From a virus: 39,159 nt of DNA. Positions 1 through 8,700 of the stretch are shown here, piece by piece. The stretch is taken from the IMG/VR virus record IMGVR_UViG_3300042484_001867, positions 1-39,159 of that record; one strand, 5' to 3'. The notes below the pieces were generated by a model, which did not search any database, was not told where the DNA came from, and was given only the letters and a program-made list of their open reading frames with translations. The position numbers and the translations under genes were made by a program. Every line of letters begins with the position of its first letter. The first letter of the stretch is position 1.

Positions 1-267
1 GCCGCTGGTTCTGATGGACTTGATAATCGTGCTTTGCAAATTATAAATGAATACAACGTAACGGCACAGGTAACTAAAGGATTCGGCAGTTCTGGTGCTG
101 GCGGAGGAAGTGGAAATGCTACTGGTACAGTTGCAGGTGGCAACGGCGGTAGAGGTGGCAATTACGGACAAGGTGGCGGAGGCGGTGGAGCTTCTACTAA
201 CGGAGTTAACAGCGGCGCTGGTGGTGTTGGCGGCGATGGTTTGGTAGTTGTGGTGGAGTATTACTAA
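1..267 (+). CDS. Glycine-rich tail protein, C-terminal fragment (5' end outside window)
   Basis: The reading frame is open from base 1 and ends in TAA at 265-267. The product is dominated by Gly, Ser, Asn and Ala with GGxGG runs, and it ends in a short hydrophobic strand followed by EYY. That is the usual ending of glycine-rich domains found at the tips of phage tail fibres. The start of what looks like the same gene is at the far end of the window (38889 onward), so this is probably its C-terminal part. It likely forms a polyglycine-helix receptor-binding tip. The family is recognised from composition and ending, not by a search. Confidence 0.75.
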   Translation, partial: AAGSDGLDNRALQIINEYNVTAQVTKGFGSSGAGGGSGNATGTVAGGNGGRGGNYGQGGGGGGASTNGVNSGAGGVGGDGLVVVVEYY

Positions 268-268
268 A

Positions 269-442
269 ATGCCGTACTACGCAGTTTTTTACCAAGGCAA
301 GTGTGTTGCCAAGTTCGTATGGGATGGCGTGTCGGAATACTCATGCCCATTTCTCTATGACATGATAGTGCCTGATCCTGACAATCAGATTCCTGTCCAC
401 AATGGTGACGAGCCGGTATACCCATCTGAGGATCAACCGTGA
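269..442 (+). CDS. Small hypothetical protein downstream of glycine-rich tail gene
   Basis: The product is 57 residues, beginning MPYYAVFYQGK. The ATG at 269 follows the previous stop by one base and has GGAG at 254-257. An upstream in-frame ATG at 248 lies inside the preceding gene and has no better ribosome site. The protein is aromatic and acidic (YDMIVPDPDNQIPV), with no signal peptide or membrane segment. It sits in a tightly packed series of tail-tip genes and its stop overlaps the next GTG start (GTGA). It may be a fibre-associated or assembly protein. No family recognised. Confidence 0.6.
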   Translation: MPYYAVFYQGKCVAKFVWDGVSEYSCPFLYDMIVPDPDNQIPVHNGDEPVYPSEDQP

Positions 443-600
443 GCTTCTTAACCATTCTAAAGCCCTCTACGGCAGCCCCGGCTACAAAGCTATGGATCAA
501 GGTTTCGGGGGTATGGAAAGAGGTGACGCCATACATCAAGGTGTCGGGGGTGTGGAAAACAGCTAGTCCGAAGATTAAGGTATCTGGAACGTGGAGGTAG
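439..600 (+). CDS. 53-residue tail-associated protein built of three KVSGVWK repeats
   Basis: The GTG start at 439 overlaps the TGA of the upstream gene (GTGA), and the stop is TAG at 598-600. The product is almost entirely three copies of an 11-15-residue unit: WIKVSGVWKEVTP, YIKVSGVWKTASP and KIKVSGTWR. The same KVSGVWK unit occurs in tail and fibre proteins of other phages, usually as tandem repeats, so a small structural or adhesive role at the tail tip is likely. It follows the glycine-rich tip gene and precedes another small structural candidate. The short length and GTG start make it easy to miss. Confidence 0.65.
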   Translation: MSFLTILKPSTAAPATKLWIKVSGVWKEVTPYIKVSGVWKTASPKIKVSGTWR

Positions 601-603
601 GGT

Positions 604-984
604 ATGCCTAGTACAAGCATCGCAGCAACCGGCTCGGTTGAGAATATGGGGGCTAACTATCAAAGCGTCTTTTTGGCCGACGCAGGGCTCAACTCTCTGG
701 CGAGTGGTGGATCAACTAGCAGCCTTGTCTACACAGCCCCGTCCGGCTCGTCTGGCGCAAAGGTGCTTGTTGTCCTCGGAGAGATCGACATGGCGGCCTC
801 TGGCACTTTGAGCATTGACGACGGCACTAGCTCGTACGACATGGCAGTAGACCCAGGAAACGGAGCAAGGCGAATAGAGTTTGAAAGCATCCCGTCTAGC
901 GTACTTTCCAGCTTCGTGATTACCAATTCGCTCGGCGTATCCTTGGCTAGTTCTGGGAACTCGGTCGCAATCCAGCCCCTTTAG
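604..984 (+). CDS. Putative virion-associated protein (126 aa)
   Basis: The ATG at 604 lies three bases after the previous stop, with GGAGGTAGGGT as ribosome site. The product is rich in Ser, Thr, Gly and Ala with alternating hydrophobic residues (AKVLVVLGEIDM, SSFVITNSLG), suggesting an all-beta fold. Length and composition resemble the 135-residue protein at 32049 and the 144-residue protein at 38458, which also look like small beta-rich virion proteins. It has no signal peptide or helix. A decoration or fibre-accessory role is inferred from context; no family is claimed. Confidence 0.6.
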   Translation: MPSTSIAATGSVENMGANYQSVFLADAGLNSLASGGSTSSLVYTAPSGSSGAKVLVVLGEIDMAASGTLSIDDGTSSYDMAVDPGNGARRIEFESIPSSVLSSFVITNSLGVSLASSGNSVAIQPL

Positions 985-1026
985 TGGCCCTTACATCCCA
1001 CGCCATAGCTCCCTTAGGATTGACGT

Positions 1027-1236
1027 ATGGTCAAATCCCACGATTACAAGCAGCTCATGGAGTCCCTCAACCGGATATTCGACGTATTGCCGGATATGGA
1101 GGATGACGAGAAGGAGAGTGAGGGTAAGACCCGCTCTATCACCATCGTGACTATGGGCAAGGGTAAGGGGTTAAAGATTCCTAAGGCTGGCAAGAAGCAG
1201 GTTAAAGACGAGGAGCTTGAAGAAGATGCAGAATAA
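1027..1236 (+). CDS. Small charged hypothetical protein (69 aa)
   Basis: The gene starts at ATG 1027 after a 42-bp spacer and overlaps the next gene by 11 bp. The product has an acidic middle (MEDDEKESEG), a Lys/Gly-rich stretch (GKGKGLKIPKAGKKQ) and an acidic tail (DEELEEDAE). It heads the run of internal-virion-type genes that ends at 10714 and could be an assembly or scaffolding accessory. No family recognised. Confidence 0.55.
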   Translation: MVKSHDYKQLMESLNRIFDVLPDMEDDEKESEGKTRSITIVTMGKGKGLKIPKAGKKQVKDEELEEDAE

Positions 1237-1843
1237 GGGTGGGCAGGTAAGTATTGCTATTCCTAAGGCTAAGAAGCCTGTTAAGTACGAGCGGGTATCC
1301 CCTGGTGTGTATCGTGGCTCCAATGGGGATCTGAAGCGGTCGGCTTTTAATCCTACGCAGTCTCAAGGCATTGCGTCGCAGATAATCAAAGGCGCTACCC
1401 CTAAGCCTGGAGGCCCTGTATCGAACGGAACGCCCAAAGAGGCTATCGACGCAGCGACGAAGGGCATTGAGGCCGGTCTCGGTGGTGGCTCTGCTAAGCC
1501 CCGTTTCATGCCTGGTAAGGGCTCGCTCAAAGACTTGTTTGACGATGCAACTCAAAAGCCCACTCCCGCTGGAACTGGCGTCCCAGACGACCTGCTCAAG
1601 ACCCTCCGCGATGTGCTCGGCGGCATGGGTGATGGCCGTGACCGTAGGGATATGTTCAATCCTTTAGTGGGCGCTGGTAACATACGCCCCGCCCCTCGTC
1701 CGAACATGAGGGACATTGATCCTGGCTTTGCGGTTGATCCGGCTGACCTTCCAGGGTCGCTGTACGACCTGGTTCGCACCAGAGAGACCCCTCAAATCCC
1801 TCGCGCTTCAGGCTCTATCGCCGACATGCTTAGGAGGCGGTAA
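1226..1843 (+). CDS. Putative internal virion protein with YxxVSPGxYR motif
   Basis: The product is 205 residues. I chose ATG 1226 because GGAG at 1212-1215 is 10 bp upstream; an in-frame TTG at 1217 is too close to that site. The N-terminus carries a Lys-rich segment and the motif YERVSPGVYRGSNG, which recurs in the protein encoded at 3688. The rest is Gly/Pro-rich and probably partly disordered. The stop overlaps the next start (TAATG), so the genes are coupled. The position in a block of long, low-homology genes between tail and lysis genes of a podovirus suggests an internal or ejection protein. Confidence 0.6.
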   Translation: MQNKGGQVSIAIPKAKKPVKYERVSPGVYRGSNGDLKRSAFNPTQSQGIASQIIKGATPKPGGPVSNGTPKEAIDAATKGIEAGLGGGSAKPRFMPGKGSLKDLFDDATQKPTPAGTGVPDDLLKTLRDVLGGMGDGRDRRDMFNPLVGAGNIRPAPRPNMRDIDPGFAVDPADLPGSLYDLVRTRETPQIPRASGSIADMLRRR

Positions 1844-2499
1844 TGAGCTGGTTTAGCGACGCATGGGATTGGGTTGGAAGTCAGTTCGGCTCTAGCGGGG
1901 GTCACGTTGATGATGGTGGCCCAGGAGCATGGGGCGGTGGTGGCTCGTCTAGCGGTGGAACCTGGCTCGATAGAAACTGGGGGACCATTTCTAAGATAGC
2001 TGACGGTGGCCGAAAGATTTACAACCTATGGGACGCTAACGACGCTAGGCAAGACACTCGCGGCGACCTTGCCAACATCTACGCTCGGATGCAGCAAGAG
2101 GATGCAGCCTATCAGCAGCAAGTAGCAGCGTATCGCCAACAGCAAGCGGCAGGGGCAGCGGCAGCACGACGGAAGAACGATGCGGCTCAGCGTAAGGCAG
2201 CAGCCAAGGCGATGAAGCAGCAGAAGAAGGCTTACGAGCAGATGATAGCTATGTATCAGCCCTATGCTGATGCGGCTAAGTCCATCACTCCGAACATGGC
2301 CAAGAACTACAATCAGTTCCTCGATACGACTGCGCTCTTGAATCAGTACCTTGCTCCGAGTGTCATGAAGAACATGCAAGCTCCGATGCAATCGACTTAT
2401 GAGCGCCCAGTATCTCAGGCTATGAGTTCAATCCCTGTCCCTCAGGCTGAAGCTATCTCGTTCCCTACACTCGAAGAGGCTCTAAAGAGGGGCAAGTAA
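1843..2499 (+). CDS. Putative internal virion protein, coiled-coil (218 aa)
   Basis: The ATG overlaps the previous stop and is preceded by a perfect AGGAGG at 1832-1837. The N-terminus is Trp/Gly/Ser-rich (MSWFSDAWDWVG). Residues of about 70-150 form a strongly helical segment rich in Ala, Gln and Lys (AAYQQQVAAYRQQQAAG, AAAKAMKQQKKAYEQ), typical of a long coiled coil. Alternating aromatic N-terminus and Ala/Gln helices are common in podovirus proteins that leave the capsid with DNA. No family can be named from sequence alone. Confidence 0.65.
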   Translation: MSWFSDAWDWVGSQFGSSGGHVDDGGPGAWGGGGSSSGGTWLDRNWGTISKIADGGRKIYNLWDANDARQDTRGDLANIYARMQQEDAAYQQQVAAYRQQQAAGAAAARRKNDAAQRKAAAKAMKQQKKAYEQMIAMYQPYADAAKSITPNMAKNYNQFLDTTALLNQYLAPSVMKNMQAPMQSTYERPVSQAMSSIPVPQAEAISFPTLEEALKRGK

Positions 2500-3684
2500 G
2501 TGCAGCAAAACTTCTCCAACCTCAATCCTCGGCAGCGCGAGATGTTCAAGCTCATGCTGTTACAGATGATTATGCAGCAGCAAAGGGGTGGGGGAGCGCC
2601 GCAAGCGCCTAAGGCATCGCAGGTAGATGAGATAATCAACTACGTCAAGAAAGCCAAGGGAGCCTATGAGGACGGCAAGAACCTCTACTCCTTGGGGGAG
2701 AGTGTCTATAATTACTTCGCCGGGCCAGCCTATAGCCAAGCGTCACAGGCCGCATGGAATCAGGCGGCAGGACAGGCCAGCCAGCAAGCATGGAACGCTG
2801 GGGCAGATGTCGCTACAAACGCCTCGCAGGGGGTAGGGAGCGCAGCGGGAGACGCTGGAAGCTCGTCAGCAAGTGGCCCTTCTTCTATGGATGGTAGCTA
2901 TGCGGCGGCCGTATTCTCAGCCCTAAACTCGGGGCGTCGCTTCATGGGCACCTCCAGGGATGAGCAGAAGGCTTATGAGGCAAGCATGGCAGTGCCTCGC
3001 GCGCTAGCCGCTTACTATACCTTCGGTGGAAGCGAGATGCTAGAAGGCTTTGCTCGCAAGCAGTGGGGCGGCACCATGAAGAAATTCGATAAGCTGGCCT
3101 CAAACCCACTGGTGAATCCAATCATGGGAGCTAGCAAGCTCTGGACTAGCGACAAGTGGAAAACGGAAGGGAATCGGCTCAAGGGGCTTATCGAAAAGGG
3201 GATAGAAATCCCAGAGCAGTTCCGAGCTGCCATGAATCAGACCAGGGGCCGCAAAAAGAGCGAGCTTATCAACCCATACCTCCCTCAAGACTTCAAAGGA
3301 GAAACCCCTCAGTACGGCTGGGTGAACAACAAGTTCGCCAACTCCCGCAACGAGTCCGACCTCACCGCTAGAGACATCTGGGGCTACTCGACCTTCTTTG
3401 AGAAGTTCGGCAACGACTGGCTCGGGAAGATGAACGAGAAGCAGCGAGAAGCTATCGCCAATAAAGCCCTTCAGCGTGGGGCGGTGCGAGAGCATCACGG
3501 CACTGTAGACATTAACTGGACCCCAGAGCTTGAGGCTGACATCGCGGCTATCCGTGGGCCTAACATGATACCTAAGGCGCAGCCAGGGAAGCCGCAACCG
3601 ACTCAACCTCAAACCCCTCCGACTACTCAGCCCGTACAGGCTGCGAATGTAAACCGCAAAGGAATCTTAGGACGGCTTAGATAG
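2500..3684 (+). CDS. Putative internal virion/ejection protein (394 aa)
   Basis: A GTG start directly follows the upstream TAA (TAAGTG), with a GAGGGG ribosome site. The N-terminus is helical and Met/Gln-rich (MLLQMIMQQQRGG). Residues of about 75-140 are Ala/Ser/Gln-rich, the middle is basic and helical, and the C-terminus is Pro/Gln/Thr-rich and probably disordered (QPQTPPTTQPV). It has no signal peptide or clear enzyme motif. The neighbours on both sides have the same general make-up, consistent with a set of co-packaged ejection proteins. Confidence is good that it is coding, low for exact role. Confidence 0.65.
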   Translation: MQQNFSNLNPRQREMFKLMLLQMIMQQQRGGGAPQAPKASQVDEIINYVKKAKGAYEDGKNLYSLGESVYNYFAGPAYSQASQAAWNQAAGQASQQAWNAGADVATNASQGVGSAAGDAGSSSASGPSSMDGSYAAAVFSALNSGRRFMGTSRDEQKAYEASMAVPRALAAYYTFGGSEMLEGFARKQWGGTMKKFDKLASNPLVNPIMGASKLWTSDKWKTEGNRLKGLIEKGIEIPEQFRAAMNQTRGRKKSELINPYLPQDFKGETPQYGWVNNKFANSRNESDLTARDIWGYSTFFEKFGNDWLGKMNEKQREAIANKALQRGAVREHHGTVDINWTPELEADIAAIRGPNMIPKAQPGKPQPTQPQTPPTTQPVQAANVNRKGILGRLR

Positions 3685-3687
3685 ATT

Positions 3688-4872
3688 ATGGCAACACCAA
3701 ACGGCTACCGATATGTATCCCCTGGGCTCTACCGCTCACCGACTGGGCAGACTATTAGACGTAGCCAGATCCCTCAGACGAAGCCAACTAACGCCCCTGG
3801 CACCACGCCAACCGCTCCGACCGCTCCGACCTACAGCACCAGCTTCCAGAAGTATGGTAACGGTAACTACCGAACCTCGACGGGAAGGATCATCGGCGGC
3901 AACATAATCGACAACTACACCAAGAAGTTCAACAACGCCGCGACCCGCTTTGCTTCCATGAAGCGAGAGGATGCCGGGTATAACCAGCTTGCTAACAGCC
4001 TCAAGAACTTGGGCACTCGCTACGGGTTCGACTACAACAAGGTACTTGGCAAAGGCTGGACGCCATACACGGCCCCAGCTCCCGCAGCACCAGCAGCCCC
4101 AGCACCGACAACACCAGTAGAATCAGCACCACCACCAGCAGCGCCGACTATGCCAGACCCAACATTCCAATATCAGCAATCTCCCATGACCGCAGCTCTC
4201 CTTGGAGCGATGAAGAATGGGCTTAACACTATGCAAGCCTATGAGCCTAAGTTCTACGAGGGCTCACCGCTCTATCAGTTCCAGAAGCAGCAAGGCTCTA
4301 AGGACCTTGAGAAGCTGATGGCAGCACGAGGGCTCACGGGCTCAGGCGCTGAGATTCAGGCTAACAGTGACTTCTTGAGCAAGCTCGGAGCAGACGAGTC
4401 GGAGAAGGCTAGACAGTACGCAGAGCAAGCAGCTAATAGACAGCAGCAGTCAATGCAGTTCCTTGCTAACTTCGATAAGGAGGAGCGAGATTCCCAGCTT
4501 GCTCAGTGGAACAAGAACACTGACCGACAGATGAGTATGCAGGAGTTCGACTCCAACAGAGCTGACCGGCGTAATGAGTTAGCTACCCAATTCCTCACTA
4601 ACATCCTTGGGCTTCAAGCTCAGAATCCTATCTCGACCCAAGCTCTCTCGGGGCTCAACGACCAGACGGCGCTCAGCAAGGCGCTCGCTCAAATGATGGG
4701 CAGCTTTACTGCTAATAACTACGCTCGTAGCTATGGTGGTGGAGGAGGAACTCCTCCGGTAGCTCCAACCTACGGCAACGCTGAGATCATGAAAACGATG
4801 ATGGACTACGGCAACCGAGCAGGTAACAACGATCTCCTCGATGGAATCTTCAGAATGTTCTCAGGGAAATAG
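3688..4872 (+). CDS. Putative internal virion/ejection protein with repeated YR/G motif (394 aa)
   Basis: The N-terminus contains YRYVSPGLYRSPTGQTIRRS, closely matching the motif in the gene at 1226, and a degenerate second copy, KYGNGNYRTSTGRIIGG, about 45 residues later. Residues of about 130-155 are a Pro/Ala linker. The C-terminal half is helical and Gln/Asn-rich (ARQYAEQAANRQQQSM), with a short Gly run (YGGGGGTPP). Composition and location suit a minor virion protein that unfolds and is ejected with the DNA. The next gene starts three bases after the stop. Confidence 0.65.
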   Translation: MATPNGYRYVSPGLYRSPTGQTIRRSQIPQTKPTNAPGTTPTAPTAPTYSTSFQKYGNGNYRTSTGRIIGGNIIDNYTKKFNNAATRFASMKREDAGYNQLANSLKNLGTRYGFDYNKVLGKGWTPYTAPAPAAPAAPAPTTPVESAPPPAAPTMPDPTFQYQQSPMTAALLGAMKNGLNTMQAYEPKFYEGSPLYQFQKQQGSKDLEKLMAARGLTGSGAEIQANSDFLSKLGADESEKARQYAEQAANRQQQSMQFLANFDKEERDSQLAQWNKNTDRQMSMQEFDSNRADRRNELATQFLTNILGLQAQNPISTQALSGLNDQTALSKALAQMMGSFTANNYARSYGGGGGTPPVAPTYGNAEIMKTMMDYGNRAGNNDLLDGIFRMFSGK

Positions 4873-4874
4873 TC

Positions 4875-5756
4875 ATGGCATCACGAACAAGTATCTATAC
4901 TAATGCGCTCAAGCTCCCAGACTGGGTAATGGGTGGGGAGTTCGGGGATATCTCGACGATCATGAACAATCGGGATAGGCAGTATGAGACCGTGGCGCAA
5001 GCGGAGCAGCAGACTGAAAAGAATCAGTACGACCTTGAGGCTAAGCAGCGCGAGGAGCGTATGCGCGAAATCCTCAATGACCGGATGGGCAATTCTAGGC
5101 CAGCAACTATTCGCGATGCGTATCAGCAGATGGCTGATGCTGCGTATGAAGCTGGCGACCCTGAGTCAGCACTAGAGTATGAAGCAAAGAGAGAGGCTTA
5201 CGACCAGGCACAGCTCGCTAAGAAGAGAGCGGAGTTCTCTGGAGCTATTGGGATTGCAGATAACGCCGGATACGACCGAGTGAACGAACTTTACCCTGGG
5301 GTCCTTACGGCTGATGACTACAATCGCAATCAGCGACGGGCGCGAGCATCAACCGAAAAGACATATCCGATGTACAACACGGAGACAAAGAAGATCGACC
5401 CGGCGGTTCCGTACAGCGAAGCGATGAAGAGGCAGGAATCAGGTAAGTGGATATTTACCAAAGACCCATCGTTCAATGACGGTGGATTGAATCTGAATAT
5501 GGGGGCTCCTGAAGAAAGCTCAAGCGGCGGGGGACTGTTTGGGGGCCTTTTCGGCGGGAAGCCGGGGCAAGCTCCTTCTGAGAAGCAGAAGCAGACCGTG
5601 GAGGGATTGGCTGAGTCCACACCTGGCAAGGGCGCTGAAAAGACAGTCGGTGCAAAGGCCCCTCCTCAAAGCTCTGCCCCGCCTCGACCGCCGCGACCTG
5701 GCATGAAGTGGCAGCAGAATAAAAAGACAGGCGAGTATAGAGAGGTTCCGGCGTGA
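4875..5756 (+). CDS. Putative internal virion protein (293 aa)
   Basis: The ATG at 4875 has AGGGAAA upstream. The first 130 residues are highly charged and helical (EREERMREILNDRMG-like composition), followed by a more compact central part and a Gly/Pro-rich C-terminal tail (PRPPRPGMKWQQNKKTG). The stop overlaps the GTG start of the giant downstream gene (GTGA), implying translational coupling. It may be a partner or chaperone of that protein. No family recognised. Confidence 0.6.
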   Translation: MASRTSIYTNALKLPDWVMGGEFGDISTIMNNRDRQYETVAQAEQQTEKNQYDLEAKQREERMREILNDRMGNSRPATIRDAYQQMADAAYEAGDPESALEYEAKREAYDQAQLAKKRAEFSGAIGIADNAGYDRVNELYPGVLTADDYNRNQRRARASTEKTYPMYNTETKKIDPAVPYSEAMKRQESGKWIFTKDPSFNDGGLNLNMGAPEESSSGGGLFGGLFGGKPGQAPSEKQKQTVEGLAESTPGKGAEKTVGAKAPPQSSAPPRPPRPGMKWQQNKKTGEYREVPA

Positions 5757-8700
5757 GTGATTGGGAGGATGTTCCTAGCGGGGAGTGGGAGGACGTTTCC
5801 AGTAACCAGTGGGAAGATGTTCCGGCAGATCCGGCACCGCAAGAGTCGGATGACGGCTGGCTGGACTATCTTGGCTCTCTTTCTTCCGCGCTGCCTAAGA
5901 AGATTCTTTCGGGGATACTAGACGCAGAGGCCGGGCTTGCAGCGTCAGCAGCAGACCGAAAGAGGAACTACACTGAGGATTTCTATCAAGCCCCTGACGT
6001 TCCGCTATCGGCAGACCCTCTTACAATGGCTCGCATGGGCTTCATCCCTGAGCCTAGCCGTCCAGCGGAGGACAGGGCTGTTGTTTCATCTGCCAGAGCT
6101 ACTGCAAAGGATCTATCTGAAAGTGTAGATCGAGACCTTGGGCTAGACCCCAACGGGCTCCCAAAGCGAGCATTGGACATTACCGGGCAGTTAGCTCCGG
6201 CTGTTGGTGCGTCCGTATTGAGCCCTTACCTGATGCCATTCATGATTGGCGGTCAGACATACGCGCAGAAGTATAACGCCCTAGACCAGATGGTTGACGA
6301 GAGTGGCCAGCCTCTCCTTACGCCAGAGCAGAAGTCACTCGATGCGGGGCTAAGTGGTGGGCTGGGGGCAGTAGCTTCCCTTGCTCCAATGTCGGTGTTA
6401 GGGACAAGTCAAGGCCCCTTCCTTTCTCGGATGGCGCAGGAGTACCTGAAGCAAGCCGCAGTCAATGGCGTAATCAATCCGGTTCAGACGGTTGGTGAGG
6501 CGGTAATTGATAGCCAGGTGGCCGGAATCCCAACATCTCCGCAAGAGCTTGCAGACCGTGTGGGCACCTCCGTAGGAGACGCATGGTTGATGGCAGCTCC
6601 GTTTGCTCTTGCCGGTGCTACCGGCGCCAGAAGGCCACAGGCTCCTGCTCCAAAGACAGACGCCGACTTTAATCAGACATACATCGAAGGGCCGTATACA
6701 CGTATCGGACCGCGAAGCGTTATCGATCAAGAGCGACCACGCAGCGTTCTATGGGATAGAAGCTATCTCTCCGAGCGCCCAATGCAGACTGAGATTCCTC
6801 TCGCCGATGGCCCTGCCCCTGCTATTGGTGATATTGTCCCAGTTCAAGACCCGTCAATCGTTGGACCGGAGGAGGGATTCTCAGCCCTTGATCCGTTGGC
6901 TCAAGCTGTTGACGCGCCCCCCGTCGAAGGAGCCCCGTCGCAAGCGCCCCAAGCGCCAGAGGGGTTCTCAGTCCTTGATCCGCTGAGCAAGGCGGCAGAT
7001 GATACCGTTCCAGTAGAGGCCCTGCCAGTTCCTCCTGAGCCAGTGTCAGGCTTTAGATCGTTTGATGCGCTCAAGGCTCAAGAGCCGACTAGAACGGAGC
7101 CGGTCAAGGCTTCCACAGAGGAGGCCGCATTTGCCGACTCTCCCGCTACGACAGTTCAAAAGGCATCCCAGGGCGATGCAAGGCCAGCGCCTCAGGCAGA
7201 AGAGCTCCCGCAAGCCGCGGTGCCAGAGCAAGCGCCTCAAACAGATTCTAGTCCAGCCGTAGACCTGAATACCGTTGAAGTTCCCGTTGCGTCTCTTCAG
7301 TTATCAAGAGATGTGCCTCAGTTTAAGAGAGGCGCTAACGCAAGAGGCGTAGTTGAGCCACTACAAGGTAAGTATGATAGACGATCGACTCCTCCGATTG
7401 CTGTTTGGCGACGGAAGGATGGAAGGCTTGAGGTAATTTCGGGTCGCCATCGGCTCGATCTCGCACAACGGACCGGCGAAGAGACTATCCCCGCACAGAT
7501 ATACGACGAGTCGGCAGGATTTACCGTTAATGACGCAGTTACCCTGGATGCTGAGATAAACATTCGTGACCAGAGCGCCAAAGTCTATGACATGGCGAAC
7601 TACTATCGTCGAATCAAAATCGATCCGGCGGAAGCAGAGAAGCGTGGGATGCTTTCCCGCGAAGATCAGCGCATGGGATACGACATTGGAAACAATGCTA
7701 CCGATGAGACTTTCAAGCTCTACGAGAACGAGAAGCTAAATGATAGGCAAGCGGCCCTTATTGCCAGGACTGCGCCAGGAGATGCGACTCTTCAATCCAC
7801 TGGGGCAAAGGCCGCACTAAAAGGAGAGCCGCTAGACTACATTCGCGCAAGAATGAGAGTCGCCACTAAAGCGGATAGAGTTCCTGAGCTTGAGCAGACT
7901 GAGCTATTCAAGGGAATGGAGTCCGTTGCGCGAGTTGAGAGACTTCAGGATGCTGAGGCTAACGTAATTGTGCGCGAGCAGCGCGCCCTCAGTGAACGCA
8001 TCAATACAATCAGGGGGGCGGCTAGACGCCCAGAGATAGCCAGACAGGAAGGGCTGCCTCCTGACGACCCCGTTGCGCTTGCCCAACGTGTAAAGGATCT
8101 TGAGCTGCAAAGGGCCAAGCTCAACGACATCCATCTCTATCCAGAGCTGCACTCTCAAGTAACCGAGCAAGCTATTAGGGACCTTAATGGCGGCGCTCCT
8201 GAAGCGGATGCAGTATCTCGCTCTATCCAGGCTAAGACGGGGAATCTTGAGTTTAGTCCCGAGCGAGCAAACTTTGATCCGTTCTGGTTCATCAATATCT
8301 TCCGTCGCGCCGACAATCCTCTTGAGCATGACGGGCTCTCTGACTCAAACAAGGCTTATGGCAGGGGCTTAAAGGCTTTCTGGAACAACCGGCTTCAGTT
8401 CATGACCACTACCCTTGCGAAGATGCCTCAGGCCAAGAGGTATATCGAAGCATGGTGGGGGCAGCCGCAGTTTGAGAGTGCAGTTGTCCACGACTTATCC
8501 CTCTCCTTGAAGCCCTACACCGAGGGCATCACTAAGGCAGAGAGGCAGACGGTCGATAACTACCTCGCATGGGCGCGAGTGAAGGGCAAAGATGGCTATC
8601 GCATCTCCAGACTCGCCGCTGAGAGAGCGGGGCTGACTAGCGCACAGGCTGAGGCAGCGGTAGCGGCTAACAAAACCATGAATGACTCGCTTAATATCCT

